Under the pieces are notes generated by a model. It saw only the letters and a program-made list of their open reading frames with translations. It made no database searches and was not told the DNA's origin. DNA of 64,000 nt, taken from assembly GCF_015706575.1 (NCBI RefSeq), contig NW_024037074.1, positions 29,749,334-29,813,333 of the forward strand, read 5' to 3'. Each line of letters opens with the position of its first letter. Positions within the stretch are counted from its first letter, which is position 1. The stretch comes from Patiria miniata (Eukaryota > Echinodermata > Asteroidea > Valvatida > Asterinidae). The translations under genes and the position numbers were made by a program. Shown one piece after another: positions 24,851 to 36,916 of this stretch.

Positions 24851-26040
24851 CAGGTACGTGCTCTATGTACATTCGCGAGCCGCGAGGCCCCTTCAATGGA
24901 AAACAAACAAAAAAAACACGTTATGCACGCGATTGTACAAAGCAACTGCCAGTGACGGAAAAGCTGAACATTAGCTAGCACAATGCCATCGTCATTGGCG
25001 GGGGCCTTCCCGATACAATTGATAGATTGCCCGGATTGGTCTATACATCTAAACAATTCTGTTTGTTCTTTTTGCCAAAAAAAGAATCTAGCTTGAAAAT
25101 CTAGTGAAGGTCTAGTGAAGGTTCCGATCAGTATGCCATAATCGTCTGCAGGAGATTAAGACGATCAGAGCATATGATCGGAACGTCGACTTTCTCAACC
25201 AACCAGTTCTTTTCAGAACCTAACATCTTCCCCAAAAAGAGATTTTTTTCTCAACCTTCACTAGTTCCTACCACCACCATGCAAAGTTTCAAATCTTCCT
25301 TAGCTTAATGTAACAAAAACATTAAGGGGCGGATCCAGACATTTTTGCGGGGTGGGGGGGGGGCTTGTTTCATCAGCAAATCAACGCTGAAATGGAGACA
25401 TTTTTTTTTTATGTCCGGACACTTGGCTCCGTAAAATCAATAGGTGTGTGTGTGGGGGGGGGGGGGGGGGGAGGGGGGGGAGGTGGTGGAAGGTGTGGGG
25501 GGGATGTACAAAGGATAAGTGTACAAATACCCTGTTACCCAGCCAGCAGGCTCTGTCCGTATTTTCTGCACAGGCGTAAATTAATACCAGTATAATTGTT
25601 TTGGGGTGTCAGAGCAGGGGGGCGGGGGTAACTTTATTCTTTATCATTTTTTGTATGGATTTCTATGGGTTTGACACCCCCCCCCCCCCCTCCGCGCCTG
25701 ACTTTAAAATAACATCCTGTTCATTATGAATACGTTGCCAGTCCACTTTTAATAGTGGGGGGGGGGGTTGACAGCAGTTTTAACCGACGGACAATTACTG
25801 TTCTAAATGATAGAAATATTGTTTTAGAAGACACCCACCCTCCGAACAATCGCTATAGCAATGTAATGCAACTTTACGTACCCGGGATGGCGCAACTGTA
25901 CTGATCTACCACAACGACAGTGCTAAATATATTGGGTCTATCTAAATGTAAAGGAATGTAAAGGAAGTTTAAAAGGTCCGCATTTCCTGAATAGGTCTTT
26001 TTAGGTTATGACCAACTTCCGCATAACAATTCAGCCGGAA
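24851..26040. repeat. Upstream region of gene 2 with long G and C runs
   Basis: Contains GT repeats into a G20 run (25441-25475) followed by more G8 blocks, a G10 run near 25344-25360, a C14 run near 25677-25690, and G10 near 25757. AGGGGCGGATCCAG at 25324 and the C-run followed by TCCGCGCCTGAC (25690-25702) look like the two ends of a G/C-run MITE. Bases 25970-26040 match 8070-8150, 41700-41770 and 52180-52250 of other units. No gene is seen. Confidence 0.5.
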
Positions 26041-27429
26041 ATACTTTGATGAATCCCATGGATTTTCTTTCGACAATGACTTACCAGCTAATCTGTTTTC
26101 TCTCCCTCAACAGTGTTTTGTGTCGAAAAACGGAGAAAATCTTGGCGATGGGCTGCAGTCGCAGTCCAAGCTCAAAATTTGCTTCACTTTTGCACAGAAC
26201 GATAGTCCAGCTGCTGGTCACGCTATCTCAAAATTTAAGTGATGCATTGAATTGAATTGTTGCCAGATGAGTGTTCATTAAAAGTAGACAAACCAGACAG
26301 AAGATTGAGACGAACTATTGTTTTTCTCACCCTCAGCAGTGTTTTGTGTCGCAACACTGAGAATAACTTGGCGATGGGCTGAAGTCGCAGTCGAAACACA
26401 ACATTTGCCTCACTTTTTTGCACAGAAATTATAGTCCAGCTGGACACGATATTTCCAAAAAATAAGTGATGCATTGAATTGAATTGTTGCCAGATGAGTG
26501 GTCTTTAAAAGTAGACAAACAAGACAAAAGATTGAGACGAAATATTGTTTTTCGCCCCCTCAACAGTGTTTTGTGTCGCAACACTGAGAATAAATTGGCG
26601 ATGGGCTGAGGTCGCAGTCGAAACACAACATTTGCCTCACTTTTTTGCACAGAAATTATAGTCCAGCTGGACACGATATTTCCAAAAAATAAGTGATGCA
26701 TTGAATTGAATTGTTGCCAGATGAGTGGTCATTAAAATTAGACAAACAAGACAAAAGATTGAGACGAAATATTGTTTTTCGCCCCCTCAACAGCGTCTTG
26801 TGTTGCAACACGGAGAAAAACTTGGCGATGGGCTGCAGTCGCAGTCTGAACACAGCATTTGCCTCACTTTGCGCAGAAATGATAGTCCAGCTGGACAAGC
26901 TATCTCAAAAATTTAGTAATGCATGGAATTGATATGTGGCCAGATGATTGGTCATGAAAGGTAGAAAGACAGATGATTGAAACGAAATATTGTTTTCCGC
27001 TCCCTCAACAGTGTATTGTGTCATCACAGAGGAAAACTTGGCGATATAGGTTGCAGTCGCACTCCAAACAAAACGTTTGCCTCACTTTTGCACAGAAACT
27101 AGTCCAGCTGGAGATGCTACCTCAAAAATTTAGTGACTCATTGAATACAATTTGTGGCCAGATGATTGGTCATGAAAAGTAGACAAACAAGACAAATGAT
27201 TTAGACAAAATATTGTTTTTCTTCCCCTCAACAGTGTCTTATGCCGCAACACGGAGATAGACGTGGGGATAGGCTGCAGTCGCAATCCAAGCAGAACATT
27301 AGCCTGACTTTTGAACAGAAAAGATAGTCGAGCTGGCACGCTATCTCGAAAATTAAGTAACTCATAGAATACAATTTGTGGCCAGATTATTGATCATGAA
27401 AAGTAGACAAACAAGACTGAAGATTTAGA
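26041..27429 (+). repeat. Satellite family A, direct block (~225-bp monomers, ~6 copies)
   Basis: Monomer junction words (GATGCATTGAATTGAATTG, GTTGCCAGATGAGTGGTC) recur at 26241, 26468 and 26695 (227-bp steps), then with drift at ~26920, ~27133 and ~27360. Each unit carries CAACAGTGTTTTGTGTCGCAAC, GGCGATGGGCTG.AGTCGCAGTC and ATAGTCCAGCTGG. The middle copies are nearly identical, a sign of recent unequal exchange. Short open frames here are by-products of the repeat. Confidence 0.85.
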
Positions 27430-30400
27430 CCTGCCATAAAGACGTCCCAGTGTACAGAAAATACTCCAAACTATTGAACACGCAAAAAACAATCTACGCG
27501 ATGCTTAAGTAATAACTCATTAAATACCTGTTGTACTGGTTTGAAATTTCTTTGTATCATTGTCGAGCACATGTCCATAAAGCCTATGCAGTATTAAGAC
27601 AAACCAATGTTATAGTCACCAGTGTTGTAGTACTCGTACTCGGTACTAGTACTCGAGTACTACTCGAGTACTTTTTTTGGATTACTCGTACTCGTACTCG
27701 TACTCGAATGTCAAAGTACTCGTACTCCATACGACGGTACTCGTACTCGAGCAGCAAAGTGCTCGTACTCGCACATGTCGAGTTTGTACTTGATCATCGA
27801 AGTACTCGTACTCGAATAACAGTACTCGATAAAACAAAGTACTCGTACTCGAATATCAGTACTCGATAAAAAAAAATGGTATAGCACTTACGTTACCACG
27901 GCCTTATTTTATCGATACTTGCGGATTGCGGAGAAATCGAAATTTTCTCTACCCTACGCACGTCCGTACAGACACAATTAACAGTTAGCCGTGACTGGGT
28001 CTGTATATAGGTCTGACTGGGCCGGGGCCAACTTACCCACAATAACCCATTTGCCGTGGGCACAATGGCCGATCAATGTACACACTGTACGCCGAGGTGT
28101 TCCTCAACATGGGCTACGATTAATTTGGGTGATTGGAGCAAAGCCGTTTTCTGAACCCCGGTTTCGGTCCTTTAATACGGGTCAAGCCCCATTGCCAATG
28201 TGCATGAATGGAAAAAGAGACACAGCCGAAGCCGAGGTTGGAAAAACGGCCTCTAGTCTGGTTACGGCAGCAGTTCCACAACGGCCTAGCCTTAAACAGA
28301 GGCCTGTGATTGGGAAGCAGTCTAAATGCGTACTGAATCACCTGCAATAAAAAGGCGCATCTGCCGGTTATTTGCATGCACGTTGCATGTACTTTAATAC
28401 GTGTACGCTTACGCTTGCCCCAGTGGCACTTCAGTCACTTTTTTGTACCCAAATTGTATACGTTGTTCCTGCAGCGTGCATGTTTTGCGCTGTTCCGTAT
28501 CAGAAACGTATGGGACACTGACTTCGAACTTCATCTTCGAACTTCTTCAAGCATATGCGGAACTTCATCAAGCATATGCGGAAGAAACACCCTGCTTTTG
28601 TAAGAACACTAAGAACAGAGGTTGAAACTAAGTAGAAATAAAAAAAATATTTTCTCGGCCATTTGAATGCTTGTTGTACTTGAGGGTTTTTTTCAGTCTG
28701 AGGAATCTAAGGACCCGAAAATACATGAATAATAATAATACAAATTAAATGCACAGCACTGTATAGATTAAGTTTTATTAAATGACAGTTGACCTAAACG
28801 TTCATGTCTGTATCTCAGCTGTGTAGCATTTCCTTGGAAAATACATTTACATTGATTTGAGACTGCTGTTGCCGATTTAAAAAAAACAAATTAACTTTAA
28901 AAAAATTAAAAAGCCTACAAAGACGAACCCTCTTACAAGTGATTAACAGTACACATAATTTTAGGCTTCAAGCACAATATACCCGGTGCCGTATTCAGAA
29001 ATACAAGTACTCGTACTCGTACTCGGAATACAAGTACTCGTACTCGTACTCGTACTCGGAGGTACAAGTACTCGTACTCGTACTCAGACGTTCAAGTACT
29101 CGTACTCGGAGACCTGTTCTTGTACTTGGAAGCACTCGTACTCGTACTCGGCGACCTAGGTACTCGGCAGTACTCCGTACTCGGAAACAAGTACTCGACT
29201 ACAACACTGATAGTCACCCAAAAACCTTTTGTGTCGAAACGGAGAAAATACTCCTTACTATTAAACACTCAGAAACAACCAACGCGTTGCTTGAACAATA
29301 GCTCATTAACAACATGTTGTACAGGTTTGAAGTTTCTCTTAACTATTGTTGAGCACATGTCCATAAGGCCAGTAGAATATGTAGACACACCAACGTTGCA
29401 CTCACCCCTCAAAAAACATGTTTTGGTCATCACGGAGAACACCGGCCATAAAGACGTCCCCGTGTACAGACAATACTCCTGACTATTGAACATGCAGAAA
29501 CAACCCACGCGGTGCTTGAACAATAACTCAATAAATACCTGTTGTACCAGTTTAACATTTCTTTCAATTATTGTCGAGCACATGACCATCAAGCCTATAT
29601 TGTATTAAGACAAACCAATGCTGTATTCATCAGAAAACTGTTATTGTCATCACGAAGAGAAACTGCCATGAAGACGTCCCAGTGTACAGAAAATACTCCT
29701 TACTAGTGAACACGCAGAAACAACCTACGCGTTGCTTGAACAATAACTCAATAAATACCTGTTGCAATAGTTTGAATTTTTGTTAAATTATTGTCGAGCA
29801 CATGTCCATACAGTCTATATAAAAATTAAGACAAACAAACGTTGCAGTCATCCAAAAACCTGTTTGTGTCGCCACAGAGAAAACTTGCATTAAAATTGTG
29901 TCCCAGTGTACAGAAAATACTCCTGACTATTGAACACTCAGAGACAACCAACACGTTGCTTGAACAATAACTAATCAAATACAAGTCGTACTGGATTGCA
30001 TTTTCTTCTAACTATTGTTGAGCACATGTCCATAAGGTCTGTAAAATATTTAGACAAACCAACATTGCACTCACCCCCCAAAAATCTTCTTTTTTTGTCA
30101 TCACGAAGAGAGCCTGCAATGAAAACGTCCCAGTGTATAGAAATTACTCCTGACTATTAAACATGCAGAAACAACCCACGCGTTGCTTGAACAATAACTC
30201 AATAAATACATGTTGTACCAGTTTGAAATTTCCCTTCATTGTTGTTGAGCACATGACCATACCGCCTATGATGTACTAAGAAAAACCAATGTTGTATTTA
30301 TCCAAAAAAACTTGTGTTTTCATCACGGAGAGGACCTGCCATAAAGACGTCCCAGTGTACAGAAAATACTCCTTACTATGGAACACTCAGAAACAACCAA

Positions 30401-31270
30401 CACGTTGCTTGAACAATAACTCATTAAATACAAGTCGTACAGGAATGCATTTTCCCTTAACTATTGTTGAGTACATGTCCATAAGGCCTGTAAAATATTT
30501 AGACAAACCAAGTTGCACTCACTCCAAAAAACTGTATTTGTCATCACGGAGAAAACCGGCCATAATAGACGTTCCTGTTTACAGTAAATACTCCTGACAA
30601 TTTAACACGCAGAAACAACCCACGCGGTGCTTGAACAGTGACTCATTAAATAGCTGTTATACTAGTTTGAAATTTCCTTTCATTGTTGTTGAGCACATGA
30701 GCATCAAACAAATTCATCCAAAAACTTGTATTGTCATCACAGAGAGAACCTGCCATAAAGACGTCCCAGTTTACACAAAATACTCCTTACTATTGAACAC
30801 GCAGGAACAACGTTCGCGTTGCTTGAACAATAACCCCTTCAATACCTGGTGTACTGGTTTGAAATTTATGTTAATTAATGTTGATTACATGATTATAGAG
30901 TCAACAAAATATCAAGATAAACCAACGTTGTAATCACCAAAAACCTTTTTTTTTGTCATCACGGAGAAAACCTGCCATAAAGACGTCCCAGTGTACAGAA
31001 AATACTCTTGACTATTGAACACGCAGAAACAGCCTACGCGTTGCTTGAACAATAACTTATTAAATACCTTTTGTACTGGTTTGAATTTTTTTTAATTATT
31101 GTCGAGCACATGTACATAAAGCCTTTAAAGTATTAAGAAACCATTGTTGTAGTCACCCCAAAAACCTTTAGTGTTACCACGGAGAAAACCTGCATAAAAT
31201 GTGTCCCAGTGTACAGAAAATACTCCTGACATCAAGCAGAAACATCTACGCGTTTGTGTTGCTTGAACAA
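27430..31270 (+). repeat. Satellite family B (~220-bp monomers, ~10 copies), split by a hAT element
   Basis: Units are marked by CATAAAGACGTCCCAGTGTA and ACGCGTTGCTTGAACAATAA, found near 27436, 29450, 29670, 29900, 30125, 30345, 30560, 30760, 30980 and 31200. The spacer holds TGTCGAGCACATGTCCATAA and CACGGAGAAAACCTG. Copies are more diverged than in family A. The first unit is interrupted at 27620-29209. Families A and B share CACGGAGA..., so they may derive from one longer unit. Confidence 0.83.
27620..29209. mobile_element. Non-autonomous hAT transposon with TACTCG-repeat ends
   Basis: Termini are CAGTGTTGTAGTACTCG and its inverted partner CGACTACAACACTG. The element is flanked by a perfect 8-bp duplication ATAGTCAC (27612-27619 and 29210-29217), the hAT signature. 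The first ~250 and last ~230 bases are arrays of TACTCG/GTACTC words; the centre (27890-28980) is unique sequence with no transposase. Another family B unit (~31150, TTGTAGTCACCCCAAAAACC) shows the uninterrupted site. Length 1590 bp. Confidence 0.85.
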
Positions 31271-31279
31271 TAATTCATC

Positions 31280-31850
31280 AAATACTTGTCGTATATGTTG
31301 ATGAAATATAGATTTTGGCTCAATATTCTGTCTTGTTTGTCTATTTTATGACCACTCATCTGGCAACAATTTAATTGAATGCATCCCTTAATTTTTGAGT
31401 TAGCGTGTCCATCTGGACTATTGTTTCTGTGCAAAAGGTTAGGCAAATGTTCTGTTTGGACAGCGACTGCAACCTGTCGCCAAGTTTTTCTTGGTATTGA
31501 CACCGGACACTGTTGATGGAGAGAAAAACAATATGTTGTCTCAATATTCTGTCTTGTTTGTCTACATTCCATGATCAATCATCTGGCCACAATTCAATTC
31601 AATTCAATGCATCACTTAATTGTTTTACTGGACGTGTCTCCCTGGAATATCGGTCTGTGGAAAAGTAATGCAAACGTTCTGTTTGGATTGTGACTGCAGC
31701 ATATCGCTAAGTCTGCCAATGTGTCCACACAAGTTTGTCAACACCAGACACAGTTGATAGAGAAAACCAATATTTTGTCTCAAACTTCTGCCTTGTTTGT
31801 CTATTTTTCAAGACCAATCATCTGGCCACAATTTAATTCAATGCGTCTGC
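31280..31850 (-). repeat. Satellite family A, inverted block
   Basis: About 2.5 family A monomers in reverse orientation. CTGTCTTGTTTGTCTA, CATCTGGC.ACAATT and CCAAGTTTTTCTTGG-type strings are the reverse complements of those at 26041-27429. Orientation flips back at about 31850. Confidence 0.8.
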
Positions 31851-32575
31851 AGTCGCTGTCCAAACAGAACATTTTCTGCACAGAACAATTTTCCACAGAA
31901 ACGAAAGTCCAGCTGGCTGGACACGCTATCTCAAAAATCATTGAATTGAATTGTGGCCTGATGATTGGTCATGAAATGTAGACAAACAAGACAGATTTAG
32001 ACCAAACTATTGTTTTTTCTCTCCCTCAACAGTGTCTTGTGTTGCAACACGGAGATAGTCTTGGCGATAGGGTGCAGCTGCAGTCCGAACAGAACATTTG
32101 CCTTATTTTTGCACAGAAACGATAGTTAAGCTGGACAAGCTATATCATATGATGCATTGAATTGAATTGAATTGTGGCTGGATGATTGGTCATGAATAGT
32201 ACACAAACAAGACAGGAGATTTAGACAAATTATTGTTTTTCTCTTCCTTAACAGTGTCTTTTGTCAACACGGAGATATTTGGCGATAGTCAGTCGCAGTC
32301 CAAACAAAACATTTGCCTTACATTTGCTCAGAAACGATAGTCCAGCTGCTATCTCAAATATTAAGTGACCTGCTGTATGAATTTGCGGCCAGCTGATTGG
32401 TCATAAACAAGTGGACAAACAAGAAAGAAGATTTAGACAAATTATTGTTTTTCTCTCTCTCAACAGCGTCTTGTGTCGCAACTTGGAAATCGATTTGGCG
32501 ATAGGCTGAAGTCGCAGTCCAAACAGAACATTTGCCTCACGTTTGCACAGAAACCACAGTAAAGATTTTTAAAAA
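31851..32575 (+). repeat. Satellite family A, second direct block (~3 copies)
   Basis: Direct-orientation family A units (CAACAGTGTCTTGTGTTGCAAC, GGCGATAGG, GTCCAAACAGAACATTTGCC, GATGATTGGTCATGAA). They are more diverged than the 26041-27429 block, with small deletions. The array ends near CACAGAAACCACAGTAAAG. Confidence 0.8.
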
Positions 32576-33028
32576 CTCGATAAGTAGACAACTTTGTTTA
32601 AAAAAAATATTTTTGTGGAAACATGGGCATGTCCCCTTCCTCCCTCAAAACTAACCTACTCTCAACCCTAACCCTAACCCACTTTCCAGAAACCCTCATT
32701 CTTAAACCCCACAACCTCAAACCCGCTTTTATTCTCAAAGCCATATTCCAATCTCAAACCCACGTACCCTAGTCAACCAATCTCCGTCGACCTTTGAATC
32801 CAGACCCAAATGTGATCATCCTGACTTGCCACAAATTCAAAGATCAACACCTACAAAAGTATTCCAAACTAAACCATTGGCTATAAAATGATTGCAATAT
32901 GAAAGCAATTAGATATTTAACAAAAGTACTTTCATTTATTCACAAGTCAGCGTCAAATTGGTTGGTTGTCATTCATAAAAGACAAACGATTGCAGTTCAA
33001 AAACAATTTCTTGCTTTTACTTCCCTGT
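32576..33028. other. CCCA-rich and AT-rich spacer, unit 3 flank
   Basis: Bases 32630-32790 are rich in ACCC/CTCAAACCC and include CAACCCTAACCCTAACCCAC (three telomere-like CCCTAA words), matching the CCCA-rich blocks of other units. The remainder is AT-rich. No gene is seen. Confidence 0.5.
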
Positions 33029-33512
33029 AAATTCGATTGCATTCTTCCAAACACAGTGTACTATTACAAAAGTGTCAAAACATGAATGAAGTCCAGCCAA
33101 AGTGTTAAAATAAGCGAATAGGTTTTCGTAGTATCACAAACTATTATTTCTAAGTAGTTATATTGGATACTTATCACATTATAAGTAGATCATTTAAGTT
33201 GTCAAACAGAGCGATATAATCAAATGTACTAGAGGCTAATGAACACTTTTCTTAGACGTGTTACATTGTTAATACAAGCAAGCGTTGGAAACATTCTCTA
33301 TATTTCTGTAATACACGCAGTGTCAAGTTTAAGAACCAACATTACATGCAATCATAAACAATGTTTTTATAAGAAGTAAACTTTCAAAGGCAATTTACAG
33401 ATGCAATAAAAACATGGGAGGAAAAAAACGAGGTGAGTTACTACTTTGTTGAGAATATTCTGGGACCATGTGTTGGAATTAGCTTGAATTTCTATAATTA
33501 ATATTCCAACGA
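33029..33512. repeat. 484-bp direct repeat, left copy
   Basis: Begins AAATTCGATTGCATT and ends ATTCCAACGA. It repeats at 36432-36916 with roughly two dozen differences by eye, most of them in the first 165 bases. The two copies abut the two ends of the retroelement exactly. The sequence itself is part of the 3'-flank block of the gene unit. Confidence 0.9.
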
Positions 33513-36431
33513 CACTTAACTGGACGGGACCACGACCACGGCTTTTGGATAACAATTTTGAACCTAGGAAGACAATTTTTCTCAACAATGAACTCACTCG
33601 GTTGGATATGGACATTGTGGCTCTGTCAGAGACCAGATGGTTGGAGACGGGAAGCATCAAAGAGAAGGACTGCACAATATTTTGGAATGGCAAGGGTGAA
33701 ACAGAAGCTCAAGTGCATGGTGTTGGTTTTGCAGTCAAGAACTCCCTGCTGAAGCACATAGATACTCCTGTGGGCATCTCCCCACGGCTGCTGAGGATCC
33801 GGATTCACACTGAAAGCGGTTACTTGACCCTGCTCAGTGTATATGCGCCGACTCTGCAGGCGGACGAGGACGTGAAGGACAGCTTCTACAGACTCTTGGA
33901 GGATGAGGTTCGCCACGTTCCAGCACGAGACTCGCTGTTGGTACTGGGGGACTTTAATGCCAGAGTTGGAAATGACTATGGGAACTGGCCCGACTGTCTC
34001 GGCTAGCAGGGTGTCGGTAGAATGAACAACAATGGTCAGCGTGTCTTGGAGTTGTGTGTGGCCCAGCGTGTGTGACCACCTGGCAGCACCCATGATCACG
34101 GCACTGGCACCAATTAGACTTGGTTCTCTGCAGAAGGAGCCTTCTTAAGGAGGTTCTCCACACGAGAGCGATTCGTTCTACTGATTGGGATACAGACCAC
34201 TGCCTTGTCCTCGGCAAGATTCGGACCTTTCTGAAAAAGCTGAGCAAGTCGCAGCAGGCGGGACGGAAACGGACCGACCGGGAGGGGGCGAAGAACCCGG
34301 AAAAGGTCAACAGCTTCCTCAAGGCAGTTAGCGAATCCTGCGGAGAGGATTGGGAGGACATCAGTTTGATCGTGCATGAGCAGGCCTTGCGGCACTTTGG
34401 ATCCCAACCACGAGAGGGAAAGGACTGGTTCACAAAAGATCTGCTGCCGCTTGTGGAGGACAAACGGGAGGCCCTGCTCAGGTACCGAGAGGTGTCAACT
34501 CACTCAAATTTTACCAGACTCGAGACTGCCCGACAAAATCTGCAGAGGGAAACTCGGAAGTGTGCAAACCAGTACTGGCTGGACCTTTGCCAGAAGATCC
34601 AGGTTTCGGCAGACACCGGGAACCTCCGGGAGATGTATGACGGCATCAAGACTGCGATTGGCCCAACCAGAAGGAAGGTAGCACCGCTGAGGGACCTCCA
34701 GGGAAATCTCCTCACTGACACGGACCAGCAGCTCCAACGATGGACTGAACACTACAGTGCTCTGTATGGTAGTGAACCCATCATCGATCTTGAAGCAATA
34801 GACCAACCTCCAGACCTGCCATGTCTGTCTGAACTGGATTTCGTCCCCACTGTGGAGGAACTCTTGAGGTCCATCAACGATCTCTCCAACAACAAAGCTA
34901 CGGGTACTGACGGCATACCAGCAGAAATCATCAAAGTCCTGGCTGTACCGCACAGCCCTACCCTGCTGCAACTCCATCGTTCGGTCGTCAGCTACTGGCA
35001 ACGTGGGCAGGTGCCTCAGTGTCTCAAGGATGCTCAGTTTATACAGTTGTATAAGAACACAGGGGATAAGTCCGACTGCAACAACTACCGCGGGATCTCC
35101 CTGCTGGATGTGTTTGGGAAGTCTGTGGCTAGGCTCGTGCTTAAGAGGCTTCAAGTTTTGGGTGAGTACATCTACCCAGAGAGTCAGTGCGGTTTTAGGT
35201 CAAACAGGTCAACGATCGACATGGTGTTCACCCTACGACAGCTGGAAGAGAAATGCAGGGAGATCCATGTAAACCTCTACATTGCATTCGTGGACCTCAC
35301 AAAAGCCTTTGACACAGTAAGCCGAGCTGGGTTGTACAGAGTGCTTGTGACGATTGGCTGTCCACCGACGTTGCTCAAGATTGTCCAGTCATTTCATGAT
35401 GGGATGGAAGCCTCCATCTCCTTCGACGGCGACGTGTCGGACAGTTTTTCTGTCAGATGCGGAGTGAAGCAGGGCTGTGTGATTGCGCCATGTCTCTTCA
35501 ACATCTACTTCTCATACCTCCTTCATCATGCCTTCGACGACAACACCTTGGGGGTATACTTGCACACTCGCTTCGATGAGGGGCTCTTCAATGTGCAGCG
35601 CTTTCGAGCCAAGACCAAGGTGTCTCACTCTACTGTTACTGACCTCCTGTTCGCTGACAATGCCGCTCTATTTGCTCACACGGCAGATGATCTTCAGACC
35701 CTGTTGGATCGTTTCACTTCTTCCTGTGCAGTCTTTGGACTCAAGATCAGCGAGTCAAAGACGGTCGTCATGTGCCAGGAAGTAGAAGACCAGGCAGCAC
35801 TGCAGACGTTCCTGGTTAACGGGAAAAAGATAGCAGTGGTAGATGAGTTCTGCTACCTCGGGTCCTGCATCTCAAGTATGGCCAGCATGGAGGCAGACCT
35901 CAACAGCCGCATTGTACGAGCTGCGGGCTGCTTTGGACAACTCAGGAGGCGTGTGTGGGCAAACAAGAAGCTTAGGCTAAAGACAAAGATTGCAGTCTCA
36001 CCAGGCTCAACAGCTTCCACCTGCACAATCTGAGGAGGATTCTAGGTGTCAAGTGGTGGGACCGAGTGTCAAACGCAGAGGTTCTGCAGCGCACTCAATG
36101 TACAAGCATGCATACCATCTTCACATAGCGCCGGCTCAGATGGTTTGGACATGTCTGTAGGATGCCGCAAGACCGTCTTCCCAAGAGGACACGTTTCAGC
36201 GAAGTCAGCACTGGAGCCCGAGTTCGTGGAAGACCTCTACTCCGTATCCAAGACCGCGTACGGGACGACCTACGACACTGCTGTGAGGGGAGCGTGACGG
36301 AAAGCAGTCCATGAGGGTGCAGATGCGGCGAAGAAGAAGTAGCGCAAGGAAGGACGGGCGCGCCGAAAACAATCAGTCCAAGGAGCGGTAGCATGATCCC
36401 CATTGGATCTTATGTGGCCAACCAACCAACC
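33513..36431 (+). mobile_element. Dead APE-type non-LTR retrotransposon
   Basis: A plus-strand endonuclease frame (33545-34006: MDIVALSETRW, GVGFAVKNSLL, SVYAPTLQ, LVLGDFNARVG) runs into TAG at 34004. After a short deletion and a TGA within TTWQHP.SRHWHQLDLVL (~34078-34128), a long frame to 36033 covers the linker and RT: NNKATGTDGIPAEIIK, NNYRGISLLDVFGKS, ESQCGFRSNRSTIDM, FVDLTKAFDTVSRAGLY, GVKQGCVIAPCLFN, LLFADNAALFAHT. The RT catalytic box is FADN, not FADD. Past ~36000 an internal deletion precedes LRRILGVKWWDRVSNAEVLQ and RLRWFGHVCRMPQ. The 3' tail is (CCAA)n. The 5' end is truncated. It resembles the family annotated in animals as craniofacial-development-protein-2-like; I am not sure of the clade. 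Confidence 0.87.
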
Positions 36432-36916
36432 AAATTCGATTACATTGTTCTAAACACAGCGTACTATTACAAAAGTTTCAAAACATGAATGTAGTTTAGC
36501 CAAAGTGTTAAAATAAGAGGATAGGCTTTCGTAGTATTAAAAGCTATTATTTTTAAGTAGTTATATGCGATACTTATCACATTATAAGTAGATTATTTAA
36601 GTTGTCAAACAGAGCGATATAATCAAATGTACTAGAGGCTAATGAACACTTTTCTTAGACGTGTTACATTGTTAATACAAGCAAGCGTTGGAAACATTCT
36701 CTATATTTCTGTAATACACGCAGTGTCAAGTTTATGAACCAACATTGCATGCAATCATAAACAATGATTTTATAAGAAGTAAACCTTCAAAGGCAATTTA
36801 CAGATGCAATAAAAATATGGGATGAAAAAAACGAGGTGAGTAACTACTTTGTTGAGAATATTCTGGGACCATGTGTTGGAATTAGCATGCAATTTCTTTA
36901 ATTAATATTCCAACGA
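36432..36916. repeat. 484-bp direct repeat, right copy
   Basis: Begins AAATTCGATTACATT directly after the (CCAA)n tail of the retroelement and ends ATTCCAACGA. It then continues into the normal unit flank (GGGGCGTGTCCCCGCC, 36925), so this copy looks like the resident one. See 33029-33512. Confidence 0.9.

Noticed and set aside
25324..25702. A defined MITE with G/C-run ends
   Set aside because: The ends suggest one, but homopolymers prevent placing termini or a target duplication, so it is only mentioned in the upstream-region entry.
26046..27182. Series of similar 60-90-codon frames as a small gene family
   Set aside because: They arise from one ~225-bp satellite monomer on both strands and have no start context, splice sites or domain.
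27531..29301. Tyr/Ser/Arg/Thr-rich open frames around 27531-27869 and 28939-29301
   Set aside because: They are translations of the GTACTC/TACTCG arrays at the ends of the hAT element.
32665..32690. Interstitial telomere repeat
   Set aside because: Only two to three CCCTAA words in a CCCA/ACCC-rich tract that recurs in other units with different wording.
34120..36033. A host gene of 637 codons
   Set aside because: It is the reverse transcriptase part of a non-LTR element with a mutated catalytic box, flanked by direct repeats and preceded by broken endonuclease frames.
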